Part shown: positions 50,318 to 59,960 of the stretch, one piece after another
Layout: every line of letters begins with the position of its first letter
Numbering within the stretch: the stretch's first letter is position 1
Assembly (NCBI GenBank): GCA_036504215.1
Contig: DASXVO010000005.1
Span: forward strand, 102,486-166,485
Direction: 5' to 3'
Source: Vicinamibacterales bacterium
GTDB lineage: Bacteria > Acidobacteriota > Vicinamibacteria > Vicinamibacterales > Fen-181
DNA: 64,000 bases
The notes under the pieces: generated by a model
Told to the model about the DNA's origin: nothing
What the model saw: only the letters and a program-made list of their open reading frames with translations
Databases searched by the model: none
Program-made: the position numbers and the translations under genes

Positions 50318-52066
50318 CTACCGACCCTGCGGGATCTCCTGGCGTGTGAACTTCAGGTCCCACACGCGATCCTGCACGATGCTGAACGTCACGACGCGTC
50401 CCGAGCCATCCCGCCGAAAGATCACCGTTCCGATTGGCGCGACGAACGCGTCGGCGTACGCCGGTTTCAGGGTGACGGTCACATCGGGACGACGCTTCAG
50501 CCGCAGTTCGCCGTTCTCGACGACCGCGGTCATCGTCACCTCGGCCTCGTCGCTCGAGTAGGAACCGGCGTACTCCGCCAACTGCGTCGGCGTCGGCTTC
50601 ACCGCGATGGCTCGTTCGAGCGTCGCGCCCGTCCCATTGGCGGCATCGAGGCGAGCGCCCTTCTCGCCGGCGAACTCCAGCGTCCTGCCGCCGTCGGCCG
50701 AGACGAACCGCGAGGCAGACAGCGGCACGAAGGTCCCCGGGCCGGCCTCGGACGAACCTGCGGGCACGGTCAAGCCCGCGGCGACACGCAGTGTGGCCTG
50801 GTCGCGCTGGATCGTGAGCGGGGCACCGGACCTCGTGCTCCGGTAGAGGCCGGCGCGTAGGTCGAGTTGATCCGCAGCAATCGCGATACCCTCCACGGGT
50901 TCCGGGTTCCGCGCCCGCTCGCCAAGATAGATGTCGGCGACGGCGTGCGCATAGCGGCCGGCGGCGGCGCTGGCCGAATTGCAGAGCACGGCAACCGAGA
51001 GCCGCTCGTCGGGGAACCTCGTGAGGAACGCCTGGTATCCGGCCGTCGAGCCGCTGTGGGAGATCTCCCGGAGCCCCTTGTACTGCCCGACGAAGAGCCC
51101 CAGGCCGTAGTCGTGGCGGCGCCCGTCGGTGAACCGCCCTGGCTCCTCCTGGAGCCGGACGAACTCCGCGTCGCCGACCTTCGGTGCGGCGAAGTTGCCA
51201 TTCCACGTCAGCAGGTCCGCGACCGTGGTCAGCAGGCCGCCGTTGCCGTGCACGTTCTCGAACGGCATCTCGGTGGCAAAGCGCCCGCCCTGTTCCGAAT
51301 ACGCGATGGCCCGCCCCCTGACGATGCGGGTGAAGTCGTCACGCCACGACGTGTGGGTCATGCCCACCGGCGCGAAGACGCGTTGCCGGGTGAACTCGGC
51401 GAATGGCTGGCCGCTCACGCGCGCCACGACGATCGCGGCGAGATTGTACCCGGTGTTGGAATACGACCAGTCGGTGCCTGGCTGGAAGTTCAAGGCTCGC
51501 TGGCGGCTGGCGATCTCGAGCACGTGCGCGTGGGTGTAGACCCGCGAGGTGCGGGGCCAGCCGCCGATCCCGGCGACCGCACCCCAGTCGCGCAGCCCGC
51601 TCGTGTGCTGGAGCATCATCCGGATGGTGAGCGGCGATCCGTAGTCCGGGAGTTCCGGAACGTACTTCCGGACGGCATCGTCGAGCGCCAGCTTGCCGTC
51701 GCGCGTCAGCAGGAGTACCGCGGCTGCCGTGAACTGCTTCGAGACCGACCCGGCCTCGAAGATCGTCTCGGGCGTGTTGATCACGCCGTGCTCCAGGTCG
51801 GCCATGCCGTACGCCCGTTCGAGCACCGTCTTGTCGTCGACCGACACCGCGACCGCGCACCCGGGGGTAGCGGTCGTCCACCGCGCGAAGACCGCATCGA
51901 CCCGCGCTTCCGGCGAGGGCTTCGGCGGCTGGGCGACCTGTCGGGCGGACCCGGCGGAGAACGTCCCGTTCGCGCCCAGAGTCGCGAGCGCGGCGGGTAG
52001 AAACGCGAGGGCCGCCGTCAGAACGAGGGCGGCTTTGAAACGGCGATTGGCATGTGGTGTGGACAT
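50318..52066 (-). CDS. Serine beta-lactamase/class C-fold hydrolase (S12-like)
   Basis: A 582-residue exported protein. A signal peptide is followed by the beta-lactamase domain with SVSK (Ser107-Lys110), YSN (202-204) and HSGST as the KTG-equivalent, the three motifs of penicillin-recognising enzymes. The C-terminal 170 residues form an extra beta-rich domain seen in S12 peptidases and esterases. The real substrate could be a D-amino peptide or an ester, and beta-lactam resistance should not be assumed. It lies 51 bp upstream of, and cannot be separated from, nothing but a co-directional neighbour cluster: the BNR-repeat gene precedes it on the same strand. Confidence 0.9.
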   Translation of the reverse strand: MSTPHANRRFKAALVLTAALAFLPAALATLGANGTFSAGSARQVAQPPKPSPEARVDAVFARWTTATPGCAVAVSVDDKTVLERAYGMADLEHGVINTPETIFEAGSVSKQFTAAAVLLLTRDGKLALDDAVRKYVPELPDYGSPLTIRMMLQHTSGLRDWGAVAGIGGWPRTSRVYTHAHVLEIASRQRALNFQPGTDWSYSNTGYNLAAIVVARVSGQPFAEFTRQRVFAPVGMTHTSWRDDFTRIVRGRAIAYSEQGGRFATEMPFENVHGNGGLLTTVADLLTWNGNFAAPKVGDAEFVRLQEEPGRFTDGRRHDYGLGLFVGQYKGLREISHSGSTAGYQAFLTRFPDERLSVAVLCNSASAAAGRYAHAVADIYLGERARNPEPVEGIAIAADQLDLRAGLYRSTRSGAPLTIQRDQATLRVAAGLTVPAGSSEAGPGTFVPLSASRFVSADGGRTLEFAGEKGARLDAANGTGATLERAIAVKPTPTQLAEYAGSYSSDEAEVTMTAVVENGELRLKRRPDVTVTLKPAYADAFVAPIGTVIFRRDGSGRVVTFSIVQDRVWDLKFTRQEIPQGR

Positions 52067-52117
52067 GGCGTTACTCGGGAAACGAGGCTGATGAAATCTG
52101 CGGCCCTGAAACCCGCC

Positions 52118-55100
52118 CTACTTCCGGTCCGCCATCGCGCGGCGGTAGGCCGGCACGTCCTTGTCGATGAGTTCGCGGTAGGCAGTGCGCGCGGCGCCAA
52201 GCTCCTTCTCGATCGTGTCCAGCACGGCCACCGAGGTGTCCGTCGGGTGGAAGTTGGCACCCCCTGCGACGTCGCCGGCCCCCGGACCTACTTCCCCGTT
52301 GAGCCAGAGCAGGTTCATGTAGACGCGGTAGGCCTGCACGAAATACTTGTCGTCGCTCAACCGGGCGGCCGGCTCGATCAGCCGATCCTCCACCGCGATG
52401 AGCTTCTCCGTCATCGTCGCCACCAGCGTCGCTGCCTCATCCTGACCCTTCCGCGCCCGCAGCCCGCGCTGCACCTCCTCCAGTTCCCGCCGGAGGATCT
52501 CGATCTCGTTGATCATGTCCGCACTCTCGCTGATAGCTTCGCGGATGCGAAGTTGCAGCTTCAACGACGCGGCCAGATCGGCGTCGCTGCCCGGGATCTT
52601 GGGATCCTTCAGGATCTCGAGGGGTTCGGTGAACGAGCGCCCTTCCACCGTGAGCCGAACCGAGTACGTGCCCGGGACCACGGTCGGCCCGCCGCCCGCG
52701 TCTTCCAGCCCCCAGTGCGTGACTGGCCTCGTGTCCTTGCCGCGGAATCTCGGCTCGTCGAAGAGGTGGGCGTTCTCGGGGGGCGTCGCTCGCAGCGCCA
52801 CCAGGCGGGGTCCCTCGTAGCGGAGGTCCCAGCGAACGCGGTTGAGGCCCGGCTGGACCACGGGCTGCAGCGTCCGGAGGACGGCCCCCTGCGCGTCGAG
52901 GATGTCGAGTTTCACCTTCTCCTTGGGGGCCGCTGCCAGCGAGAAGTTGATGAACGCCTGGCCGCCATCGGTGAACCGATACGTCGGCCGTGGCGTGAAC
53001 AGCCGCACCGGCGCCTCGGCTTTGCCTGGCGACATCTGCTCGAGCGGCGTCACGTCGTCGAGCACGTAGAGCCCACGGCCGTACGTCGAGACGACGACAT
53101 CGTGGAACGCTTTCTGGGTCGCGATCCACGTCACCGGCGCCCTCGGCAGCCCGGTCTGCAACTCCGTCCAGTGCGCACCCTCGTCGAGCGAGTAGTAGAA
53201 GCCGTGCCCGGTGCCCGCGAAAAGCAATTCCTTCCGATTCGGCGACTCGGCCACCGTGCGGACGTACGCCAGCGGGTGCTTCGCCGGCAGGCCGTCGCTG
53301 ATCTTCTTCCACGTCTGGCCGAAATCCGTCGTCCTGTAGATGAACGGATCGCGGTTGTCCATCAGGTGGAAGTCAACCGCGATGTACGCCGTGCCCGCAT
53401 CGAAATGCGATGGCTCTATCCTGGTGACCGTGCCCCACGCCGGCAGCCCGACGATCCTCTTCGTCAGGTTGGTCCAGTGGGCGCCGCCGTCTGTCGTCAG
53501 CCACACTTGGCCGTCATTCGTGCCGGCCCAGATCAGTCCCTGCCGCACCTCCGACGGCGCGATGGCGAAGACCACCTCGCCGTAGAACTGGCCGAGGTTG
53601 TCGCCGACAATGCCCCCTGACGACACGATGCGGCTCGGGTCGTTGGTCGAGAGGTCCGGACTGATCACGTTCCAGCTCTGGCCGCCGTTTGTCGTCTTGA
53701 AGATCACCTGGCAGCCGTAGTAGACGCTGTTGTGATCGAACGGGTCGACGGCGATCGGCGCCGTCCAGTGGCACCGGTACTTCGCGTCGTTCGGAGGCGA
53801 GTCGAGCGTGATCTTCGACGGCGCGACCGAGCGCGCCAGCTTCGAGCGCGCGTCGTACCGCGTCACCTTGTTGCCGTAGCAGGTGGCCCAGACGATGTTG
53901 GGGTCGGTGAGGTCGGGAATCGTGAACCCCGACTCGCATCCGCCCAGATGGTGCTCCCACGGCGCGCCGGTGGAATAACCGCCAGGCAGCACCTCCGGCT
54001 GCGTGACCGGCCCGCGCATCGTTCCGTCATCCTGCATGTTGCTGTAGACGTAGTAGGGCACCTGGTTGTCCACCGCCACGTGGTACGTCTGGCCGATCGG
54101 CAGCAGAGGCCTCATGAAACTCCGGCCGTGCTGCGTCGTGATGATCACGCCGCCGTCGTCGGTGATGGCGAAGCGATCGGGATTGCTCGGGTCGATCCAG
54201 ATGTCGTGGCTGTCGCCGCTCCAGTCCACTTCGCGAAACGTGTCGCCGCCGTCGGTCGATTGCCAGAACGCGCTGTCCGCGACGAGGATCTCGTTCTCGT
54301 TGGTCGGAGAGACCGCGAGACGGATGTAGTACCCCGCGCGGCCGATCAGCCCGCGCTGCCAGTTCACGACGCGCCACGACTCGCCGCCGTCATCCGAGCG
54401 CCAGAGCGATCCCTGGTCCTTCGTCTGGATGAGCGCGTAGACCCGGTTCGAGTCGGACTGTGCGACGGCCACGTCGATCTTGCCCACGGGCGACTTCGGC
54501 AGGCCGTGTCCCTCGATGCGTGTCCACTTCGACCCGCCGTCGTGAGACACGAACACCGCGCTGCCCGGGCCGCCGCTGAACATCGCCCACGTGTGCATCT
54601 CCACCTGCCAGGTGCCGGCGAACAAGGTGCGCGGGTTGTTGGGATCCATCGCGAGACCGGAACAGCCCGTGTTCTCGTCGACGAACAGGACCCGCTCCCA
54701 GTGCTGTCCGCCGTCGGTCGTTCGGAACACACCACGCTCCTGCTGGGGACCGGTGGTGCGGCCGACCGCGCAGACGAAAACAGTGTCCGGGTTCTTCGGA
54801 TGCACGAGCACCTTCGCGATGCGGCCGGTCTCGTCGAGCCCCATGTGCGTCCACGACTTGCCGGCGTCCACCGACTTGTAGACACCGTCCCCCATCACGT
54901 CGATGTCGCGAATGGCCCAGGCTTCGCCGGTGCCCGCCCACACCGTGGTCGGATCGGACGGCGCAACGGCCAGCGCGCCGATCGCGGCGACGGGCTGAGC
55001 GTCGAACACCGGCGTCCACTTGAGCCCGCCGTCGACGGTCTTCCACACGCCGCCCGACGCGGCGCCGACGTAGTACGTGCTCGGGTCTCCCGGGACCCCG

Positions 55101-55261
55101 GCAACGGCCGCAATCCGGTTGCCGACGGCCGGGCCGAGGAACCGGAACTGCAGCCCCTCTGGTTTGGCCGCCGCATTCTGTTGCTGGGCAGACGCGCCAC
55201 CCGCGATGACGAGGGCAGCGACAATGGCGATGAGGTATCGGCTGGATCGACAAAGGCACAT
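52118..55261 (-). CDS. Secreted BNR/VPS10-like beta-propeller protein
   Basis: About 1047 residues from ATG 55261, where a signal peptide begins (RYLIAIVAALVIAGGASAQ). The open frame continues upstream to 56221 but there runs antisense through tRNA-Lys and another gene. Residues about 25-750 contain at least ten Asp-box/BNR motifs of the S/T-x-D-x-G-x-x-W type, for example VWKTVDGGLKWTPV, VFRTTDGGQHWERV, LWRSDDGGESWRVV and VWLTTDGGAHWTNL, which indicates one or two propellers of the sortilin/VPS10 or xyloglucanase type. The C-terminal 300 residues hold a beta-sandwich-like region and a helical end. No catalytic residues can be assigned. The beta-lactamase-fold gene follows 51 bp downstream. 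Confidence 0.88.
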   Translation of the reverse strand: MCLCRSSRYLIAIVAALVIAGGASAQQQNAAAKPEGLQFRFLGPAVGNRIAAVAGVPGDPSTYYVGAASGGVWKTVDGGLKWTPVFDAQPVAAIGALAVAPSDPTTVWAGTGEAWAIRDIDVMGDGVYKSVDAGKSWTHMGLDETGRIAKVLVHPKNPDTVFVCAVGRTTGPQQERGVFRTTDGGQHWERVLFVDENTGCSGLAMDPNNPRTLFAGTWQVEMHTWAMFSGGPGSAVFVSHDGGSKWTRIEGHGLPKSPVGKIDVAVAQSDSNRVYALIQTKDQGSLWRSDDGGESWRVVNWQRGLIGRAGYYIRLAVSPTNENEILVADSAFWQSTDGGDTFREVDWSGDSHDIWIDPSNPDRFAITDDGGVIITTQHGRSFMRPLLPIGQTYHVAVDNQVPYYVYSNMQDDGTMRGPVTQPEVLPGGYSTGAPWEHHLGGCESGFTIPDLTDPNIVWATCYGNKVTRYDARSKLARSVAPSKITLDSPPNDAKYRCHWTAPIAVDPFDHNSVYYGCQVIFKTTNGGQSWNVISPDLSTNDPSRIVSSGGIVGDNLGQFYGEVVFAIAPSEVRQGLIWAGTNDGQVWLTTDGGAHWTNLTKRIVGLPAWGTVTRIEPSHFDAGTAYIAVDFHLMDNRDPFIYRTTDFGQTWKKISDGLPAKHPLAYVRTVAESPNRKELLFAGTGHGFYYSLDEGAHWTELQTGLPRAPVTWIATQKAFHDVVVSTYGRGLYVLDDVTPLEQMSPGKAEAPVRLFTPRPTYRFTDGGQAFINFSLAAAPKEKVKLDILDAQGAVLRTLQPVVQPGLNRVRWDLRYEGPRLVALRATPPENAHLFDEPRFRGKDTRPVTHWGLEDAGGGPTVVPGTYSVRLTVEGRSFTEPLEILKDPKIPGSDADLAASLKLQLRIREAISESADMINEIEILRRELEEVQRGLRARKGQDEAATLVATMTEKLIAVEDRLIEPAARLSDDKYFVQAYRVYMNLLWLNGEVGPGAGDVAGGANFHPTDTSVAVLDTIEKELGAARTAYRELIDKDVPAYRRAMADRK

Positions 55262-55401
55262 AGGTCGGCGTTCCTCGTGGCTGAAGGGAGTTCCATTGTG
55301 GCACAGGTGCCGTCGTGCACACCGCGTCCGACAGCCGGCACTCACCGCGATCCGCGGCGTCATCCTCCGACTGATCGCGTCAGTTCCGACTTGTGGGTAA
55401 T

Positions 55402-55476
55402 TGGTGAGCCGGGTGGGGATCGAACCCACGACCACCGCATTAAAAGTGCGATGCTCTACCACTGAGCTACCGGCCC
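55402..55476 (-). tRNA. tRNA-Lys (anticodon TTT), CCA encoded
   Basis: The minus strand folds into a complete 72-nt cloverleaf plus encoded CCA: acceptor gggccgg/ccggctc with one G-U pair, anticodon stem tcgca/tgcgg and loop cttttaa with anticodon TTT, T-arm gtggg-ttcgatc-cccac. It is a substrate for the MnmA encoded at 10.4 kb. Confidence 0.97.
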
Positions 55477-55648
55477 TGGCGGGTGGGCACGTGCGCTCCA
55501 GCGCACGCGATGAACGATGCTGGCCTTCCGATCGTAGCACAGACACTGCGGCCGGCGATCCACGTGACGCCGTTCCTGATACCATTCCCCGATGCGCCGC
55601 GCTGGCGATGCGACAACCGGACGAAGATCGGGACAACAAGGAGGAGAC

Positions 55649-56467
55649 ATGCGACGACGGACTGCTCTGGGAGCGTGCGTGGGAATGGCGGCGGGCCTGG
55701 GCATTCTGACCGGTGCAGTCGGCGCGCAGAACGCGCTGGCCGATCTCGGCGTCGCGGAGGCAACCGCGCGGCGTGAGATCGTGAGGACCTTGACCGGCGG
55801 TTACGTCAACGTGTACCAGGCCACAAAGGCGTTCAAGGCCGCATCGCCCGCGGTGCGCGTCACGCTCGTGAAGGGCGCGATCGCCTGGGCGAAGGCGTAC
55901 ACGGAGTCCACGGCGTTCAAGGCCGACTACGAGAAGCAGCGCGTGGCCGACGTGCCGCAGTCGCCGCAGTCCAAGGGCACGGTGGACGACGAGATTGCGA
56001 AGCAGCGCGCTGAGCGGAAGAAGAGCCTGGAAGACGCGAAGAAGAACGTCGAGAAGATGCCGGCCAACATGCGCCCTCAGATGGAAGCGTCGATCAAGCA
56101 GATGGAGCAGCAGTTCGCGAAGATGGACACCGATCCCCAGATGGTTGCGATGGTGCGGCAGGGGATCGAGATGCAGCGGGCCAACGACCAGAAGACCTAC
56201 GAGCAGCAGGTGCAGGCCCATGACAAGCGCTTCCCCGCCAATCCGAACGTGCTCATCGCGCGTCGCCTGCAGGAGTTCCTCGCGACAACGAAGGATGTGG
56301 ACTTCACGGCGAAGCTCGTTCCAGCGGGCGCGAAGCAGCGGTTCGCCGATCCGCGCCTCGAGGAAAAGCCGACGGAGTGGAAGCTGTGCTACCGCGCCGG
56401 CAAGGACGTCGTGGCCGCCGCACGGGACGCGGCCCAGGCCTGGCTGACGGCGATCCCCACGAAGTGA
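55649..56467 (+). CDS. Exported helical protein of unknown function
   Basis: About 272 residues from ATG 55649, which follows AAGGAGGAG. A signal peptide (TALGACVGMAAGLGILTGAVGA) precedes a mostly helical, charged protein with a likely coiled-coil region (residues about 105-170: EIAKQRAERKKSLEDAKKNV, MEASIKQMEQQFAKMDT). The end is WKLCYRAGKDVVAAARDAAQ. I do not recognise the family. Its position between tRNA-Lys and the phosphofructokinase gives no clue to its function. Confidence 0.75.
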   Translation: MRRRTALGACVGMAAGLGILTGAVGAQNALADLGVAEATARREIVRTLTGGYVNVYQATKAFKAASPAVRVTLVKGAIAWAKAYTESTAFKADYEKQRVADVPQSPQSKGTVDDEIAKQRAERKKSLEDAKKNVEKMPANMRPQMEASIKQMEQQFAKMDTDPQMVAMVRQGIEMQRANDQKTYEQQVQAHDKRFPANPNVLIARRLQEFLATTKDVDFTAKLVPAGAKQRFADPRLEEKPTEWKLCYRAGKDVVAAARDAAQAWLTAIPTK

Positions 56468-56584
56468 CGCGCGAGCGAAGGCGCGGTTCTTCGATCCCGG
56501 AACCCGGCTCGTCTGATATCATCGGTCAGGGAACCTCTCCTCATCGCGGCTGCGCGTTGGCGGCCGCTTCATACGGAGCTTGTC

Positions 56585-57751
56585 ATGGCGACCCGACGAA
56601 TCGGCATCCTGACGGGCGGCGGTGACGTTCCTGGCCTCAACGTGGCCATCAAGGCGGTCGCCATGCGCGCGCGGAACCACGGCATCGAGGTTCTCGGCCT
56701 GCGTCGCGGCTGGCTCAGCCTGCTCCAGCTCAACCCGGACGACCCGGCGTCGGCCGACTCCTGGACGTTCGAGCTGCCGCCCGACCGCGTCCGCACGTTC
56801 GATCGCACGGGCGGCACCATCCTCCACACGTCACGCACCAATCCGAGCAACCTCAAGCCCGACGACGTCCCGTCGCACGTCCGGCAGGAGGATCGGATCA
56901 CACGGCCCGACGGCCGCATCGACTGCACGAGACACGTGCTGCGGGTGCTCGAGCACCTTCGCCTCGAGGCGCTCATCCCGATCGGCGGTGACGACACGCT
57001 CAGCTTCGCCAGCCGTCTCCACACCGAGGACTTCCGCGTCGTCGCCATTCCGAAGACGATGGACAACGACGTGTTCGGGACGGATTACTGCATCGGATTC
57101 TCGACCGCCGTCACACGCTCGGTGGACGCCATCACCAACTTCCGCACGTCGGTCGGCTCGCACGAGCGGATTGGCGTCGTCGAGCTGTTCGGGCGCAACT
57201 CGGGCGAGACGTCGCTCTACGCGGCCTATCTCTCGGACGTCGATCGCGCGCTCATCTCCGAGGTTCCCTTCGACCTCGAGCGGCTCGTCAACTACCTGGT
57301 GGACGACCGCAAGCGCAACCCGTCGAACTACGCCCTGCTGACGATTTCCGAGGGGGCGCATCCGAAGGGCGGCCAGATCTTCGAATCGGGCGAGGAAGAC
57401 GCGTACGGTCACAAGAAGCTGGGCGGGATCGGCTACATGGTGTCGCAGGAGATCCGCAAGCGGAGCGGCATCAACATCATGTACGAGCAGCTCGCCTACA
57501 TCATGCGATCGGGTGCCCCCGACTCGCTCGACCGGATGGTGGCGGTGTCGTTCGGTTCGCTCGCCTGCGACCAGGTGGCGATGGGGCACACCGGGCGGAT
57601 GGTGTCGCTGCAGCAGGGCATCTACACCACCGTGCCGCTCGACATGGTCGTGGCTGGCAAGAAGCGCGTGGACGTCACCGCGCTCTACGACTCGCAGGAG
57701 TACCGCCCCCGCGTTCGCGACATGCTCGGCAAGCCGATGTTCTTGTACTAG
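56585..57751 (+). CDS. pfp: 6-phosphofructokinase with pyrophosphate-type active-site residues
   Basis: A 388-residue PfkA-superfamily enzyme. It starts [19 protein letters not shown]. Two positions decide the phosphoryl donor in this family. The GGD-motif here is GGDD (residues 134-137), where ATP enzymes have GGDG. The catalytic segment is PKTMDND (156-162), where ATP enzymes have PGTIDND. Asp and Lys at these positions are the hallmark of pyrophosphate-dependent enzymes, so a reversible PPi-fructose-6-phosphate phosphotransferase is inferred. GRNSGETS and [10 protein letters not shown] are further family motifs. Confidence 0.88.
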   Translation: MATRRIGILTGGGDVPGLNVAIKAVAMRARNHGIEVLGLRRGWLSLLQLNPDDPASADSWTFELPPDRVRTFDRTGGTILHTSRTNPSNLKPDDVPSHVRQEDRITRPDGRIDCTRHVLRVLEHLRLEALIPIGGDDTLSFASRLHTEDFRVVAIPKTMDNDVFGTDYCIGFSTAVTRSVDAITNFRTSVGSHERIGVVELFGRNSGETSLYAAYLSDVDRALISEVPFDLERLVNYLVDDRKRNPSNYALLTISEGAHPKGGQIFESGEEDAYGHKKLGGIGYMVSQEIRKRSGINIMYEQLAYIMRSGAPDSLDRMVAVSFGSLACDQVAMGHTGRMVSLQQGIYTTVPLDMVVAGKKRVDVTALYDSQEYRPRVRDMLGKPMFLY

Positions 57752-57752
57752 G

Positions 57753-57905
57753 CTCTGGGCTCCGGGACGCAGGCTCTGGACTCTGGGCGGCCGTTGAGTG
57801 GCGCGGGCGTCCCGCCCGCGTCCCAGACACAGCGCCTTCCGCCTTCCGCCTTCCGCCTTCCGCCTTCCGCCTTCCTCCTTCATCCTTCCGCCTTCCTCCT
57901 TCCTC
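57753..57905. repeat. Heptamer repeats and palindrome between convergent genes
   Basis: Three parts are visible. gctctgg-type heptamers run at 57753-57788. A perfect 8-bp hairpin cgcgggcg-tcc-cgcccgcg lies at 57802-57820. A 7-bp array gccttcc/tccttcc/tccttca lies at 57834-57905 and is the reverse complement of the AAGGNNG array at 11478. Confidence 0.9.
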
Positions 57906-57907
57906 CC

Positions 57908-59458
57908 CTACTTCCCCACCGCCCACTGGATGAACGCGCCCACGTCCTTTCGCAGCTTCTCGCGCGACACCTGGTCGATGTACATCATGTGGCCCGCCTC
58001 GTACGTCGTCGTCCGGATGTTCTTGCGAAGGTCCGGCGCGAGTCCCAGGTGGTCCATGGTGTAGACGGCACCCGAATACGGCGTGGCGAAGTCGTAGTAG
58101 CCGGCGGCCACCAGCACCTTCTGGAACGGGTTCTTCACCATCGCATTGCGCAGGTCGTCGCCGACATTGGGGTAACCCATCGGCGCCGCGCCAGGAAACT
58201 CCGCCGGCGCATTCATGTCCCAGCCGGTCAGCCCGCCGCCGAGGATGTAATAGATCGCGTCCGACTTGTATCCGAGTTCCGTCCTGACGTAGTCGGCGAA
58301 CATCGCCGTGTACGGGGCGCGGATCGCCGCCATGCTCGGGTCGCCCTCGAACTCGTCAGGCGATGCACCGGCGCTCGAGCCGGTGAACCGCCCGTCGAGG
58401 CGTCCGACGACGAGGTGGCGGTCGCGGAGGAGTTCGCGCTGGAAGAGCGGGAGCGCGACGCGGAGATCCGCCTCGTCGATCACGCGTCGATCGAGGCCCG
58501 TGAAGCGGGCGAACGCGTCCACCACCTTGCCGCGTTCGACGGACGTCATCGCCGCGCCCTTCTGCAGCGCGACCGTCAGTTCCGTGCTGGCCCACGCCTC
58601 GGCCTGGTCGAGCACCGCGCGCAGCGGCTGCTGCTGGAGGTCGGCCGGCAGCTTCTTGTGGTACCACGCTGCCGCGGCGTAGCCTGGCACGTAGAGCGGA
58701 TACGGCACGTCGTTCCCGGATGCAAACGAGAGGGTCTGGAAGTTGAGCACCGTCGAGATGAGGACGATGCCGTTGAAGGCGATGCCCTGGTCCACCAGGT
58801 GGCCGGCAAGTCCGGCAGCGCGCGTCGTCCCGTAGCTCTCGCCCGCGAGGAAGAGCGGCGAACCCCAGCGATCGTTTCGGGTCAGATACAGGCGGATGAA
58901 CTCTGCCACCGACTCGACATCCCCTTTGCGGCTCCAGAACTTCTTCCCGAGTTCCGGTTTGACAGGACGGCTGTAGCCCGTGCCAACCGGATCGATGAAG
59001 ACGAGGTCGGCGGCGTCGAGCCACGTGGACTCGTTGTCCACGAGTTCGAAGGGTGGCTGCGGGTACCAACCTTGCGGCTGCATCTTGACGCGCTTGGGTC
59101 CGATTGCGCCCATATGGAGCCACACCGATGAGGAACCCGGTCCCCCGTTGAACGAGAACAGGAGCGGCCGGTCGGCCGCACGGCCCGCGCCGTCGAGCGT
59201 GTAGGCCATGTAGAAGATGTGCGCGTCCGTCTCGCCCGCGGGGTTGCGGATCGGCATCATGCCTGTCGTCGTCGTGTATTTCAGGATGCGCGTGCCGAGC
59301 TTCATCTCGTGGCGCACGACGACGGGCTTCTCATCGGCCACGTCCGTGCGCGGCTTGGCCTCGGGCACTGTGGCCTGAGCCGCAGCGGGCGGTTGCGGTG
59401 GAGTCGGGTTCTGAATCGGGCTGACAAGAAGGGCCGACGTGAGCAGGGCGACAATCAT
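57908..59458 (-). CDS. S10-family serine carboxypeptidase-like protein, exported
   Basis: A 516-residue alpha/beta-hydrolase. A hydrophobic N-terminus and a Pro/Ala-rich linker precede the catalytic domain. Landmarks are the oxyanion loop FNGGPGSSSVWLHMGAIGP, the nucleophile FLAGESYGTTRAAGLA, the Asp in AGYYDFATPYSG and the His in YEAGHMMYIDQ. S10 enzymes remove C-terminal residues at acidic pH. Bacterial homologues are abundant in Acidobacteria. GGGAG precedes the ATG. It converges on the phosphofructokinase across the heptamer repeat. Confidence 0.92.
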   Translation of the reverse strand: MIVALLTSALLVSPIQNPTPPQPPAAAQATVPEAKPRTDVADEKPVVVRHEMKLGTRILKYTTTTGMMPIRNPAGETDAHIFYMAYTLDGAGRAADRPLLFSFNGGPGSSSVWLHMGAIGPKRVKMQPQGWYPQPPFELVDNESTWLDAADLVFIDPVGTGYSRPVKPELGKKFWSRKGDVESVAEFIRLYLTRNDRWGSPLFLAGESYGTTRAAGLAGHLVDQGIAFNGIVLISTVLNFQTLSFASGNDVPYPLYVPGYAAAAWYHKKLPADLQQQPLRAVLDQAEAWASTELTVALQKGAAMTSVERGKVVDAFARFTGLDRRVIDEADLRVALPLFQRELLRDRHLVVGRLDGRFTGSSAGASPDEFEGDPSMAAIRAPYTAMFADYVRTELGYKSDAIYYILGGGLTGWDMNAPAEFPGAAPMGYPNVGDDLRNAMVKNPFQKVLVAAGYYDFATPYSGAVYTMDHLGLAPDLRKNIRTTTYEAGHMMYIDQVSREKLRKDVGAFIQWAVGK

Positions 59459-59597
59459 CGAGGACTCCCGGGTTGGTAAGGATCCGAGGGTGAGACTGTG
59501 CAGAGGTGATGGTGCGCGATCGGCGCGGAAAGATCCACCGGTCCTGATGGCGGGGGCGGAATTGGGATGCGCCCCTCTCGTCCGGCCCAGCAGCGCG

Positions 59598-59627
59598 TTG
59601 CCGGGCCGTCGGCGCGCATGTTAAGAT
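59598..59627 (+). promoter_or_regulatory. Probable promoter of tRNA-Glu
   Basis: TTGCCG (59598-59603) and TAAGAT (59622-59627) with an 18-nt spacer, 30 bp before the mature tRNA 5' end. Confidence 0.4.
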
Positions 59628-59656
59628 AAGTGGTTACTTTGAGCGTTCTTCGGAAC

Positions 59657-59732
59657 GTCCCCATCGTCCAGAGGCCCAGGACATAGCCCTTTCAAGGCTA
59701 AGACGCGGGTTCGACTCCCGCTGGGGACGCCA
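59657..59732 (+). tRNA. tRNA-Glu (anticodon TTC), CCA encoded
   Basis: A complete cloverleaf: acceptor gtcccca/tggggac, anticodon stem tagcc/ggcta with loop ctttcaa (anticodon TTC), T-arm gcggg-ttcgact-cccgc, then G and CCA. Its 3' half is also the antisense end of the recombinase remnant that follows, so it is the probable attachment site of a lost element. Confidence 0.97.
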
Positions 59733-59960
59733 CATCATATACAAGCCCGGCTAGCAGGTTTTCCGGGCTGGTTTTCGCCTCCCACTTAATCCAGTCCACG
59801 CCGATGCCGGCTCGTCCTGCCACACCGTCAGTGGGCCAACGAGCCGCCGCAGGAGCAGACGCGCCACTTTCGGCTCTGCCCGCAGGTCCCGCTTCCACTG
59901 CTCCGCCCGTAGCGTCAGCGCCGCACGCAGCTTCACAACATCAAGCGGCACCCAACGTGA
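59698..59960 (-). pseudogene. Frameshifted C-terminal remnant of a site-specific recombinase
   Basis: On the minus strand one frame reads VVKLRAALTLRAEQWKRDLR, AEPKVARLLLRRLVGPLTVW and QDEP. A second frame continues VDWIKWEAKTSPENLLAGLV and ends SPAGVEPAS. Joined across a frameshift near 59815 these resemble the C-terminal end of resolvase/serine-recombinase-family proteins. The last nine residues come from the antisense of the tRNA-Glu T-arm. The catalytic N-terminus is absent and has been replaced by CRISPR repeats. The family assignment is by pattern only. Confidence 0.45.

Noticed and set aside
50318..52066. Antibiotic-resistance beta-lactamase
   Set aside because: The fold and motifs are shared with S12 peptidases and esterases. 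The extra C-terminal domain and the context favour an exported hydrolase rather than a resistance enzyme.
55262..56221. N-terminal extension of the BNR-repeat gene
   Set aside because: It would be antisense to tRNA-Lys and to the exported helical protein gene. The signal peptide and repeats begin at ATG 55261.
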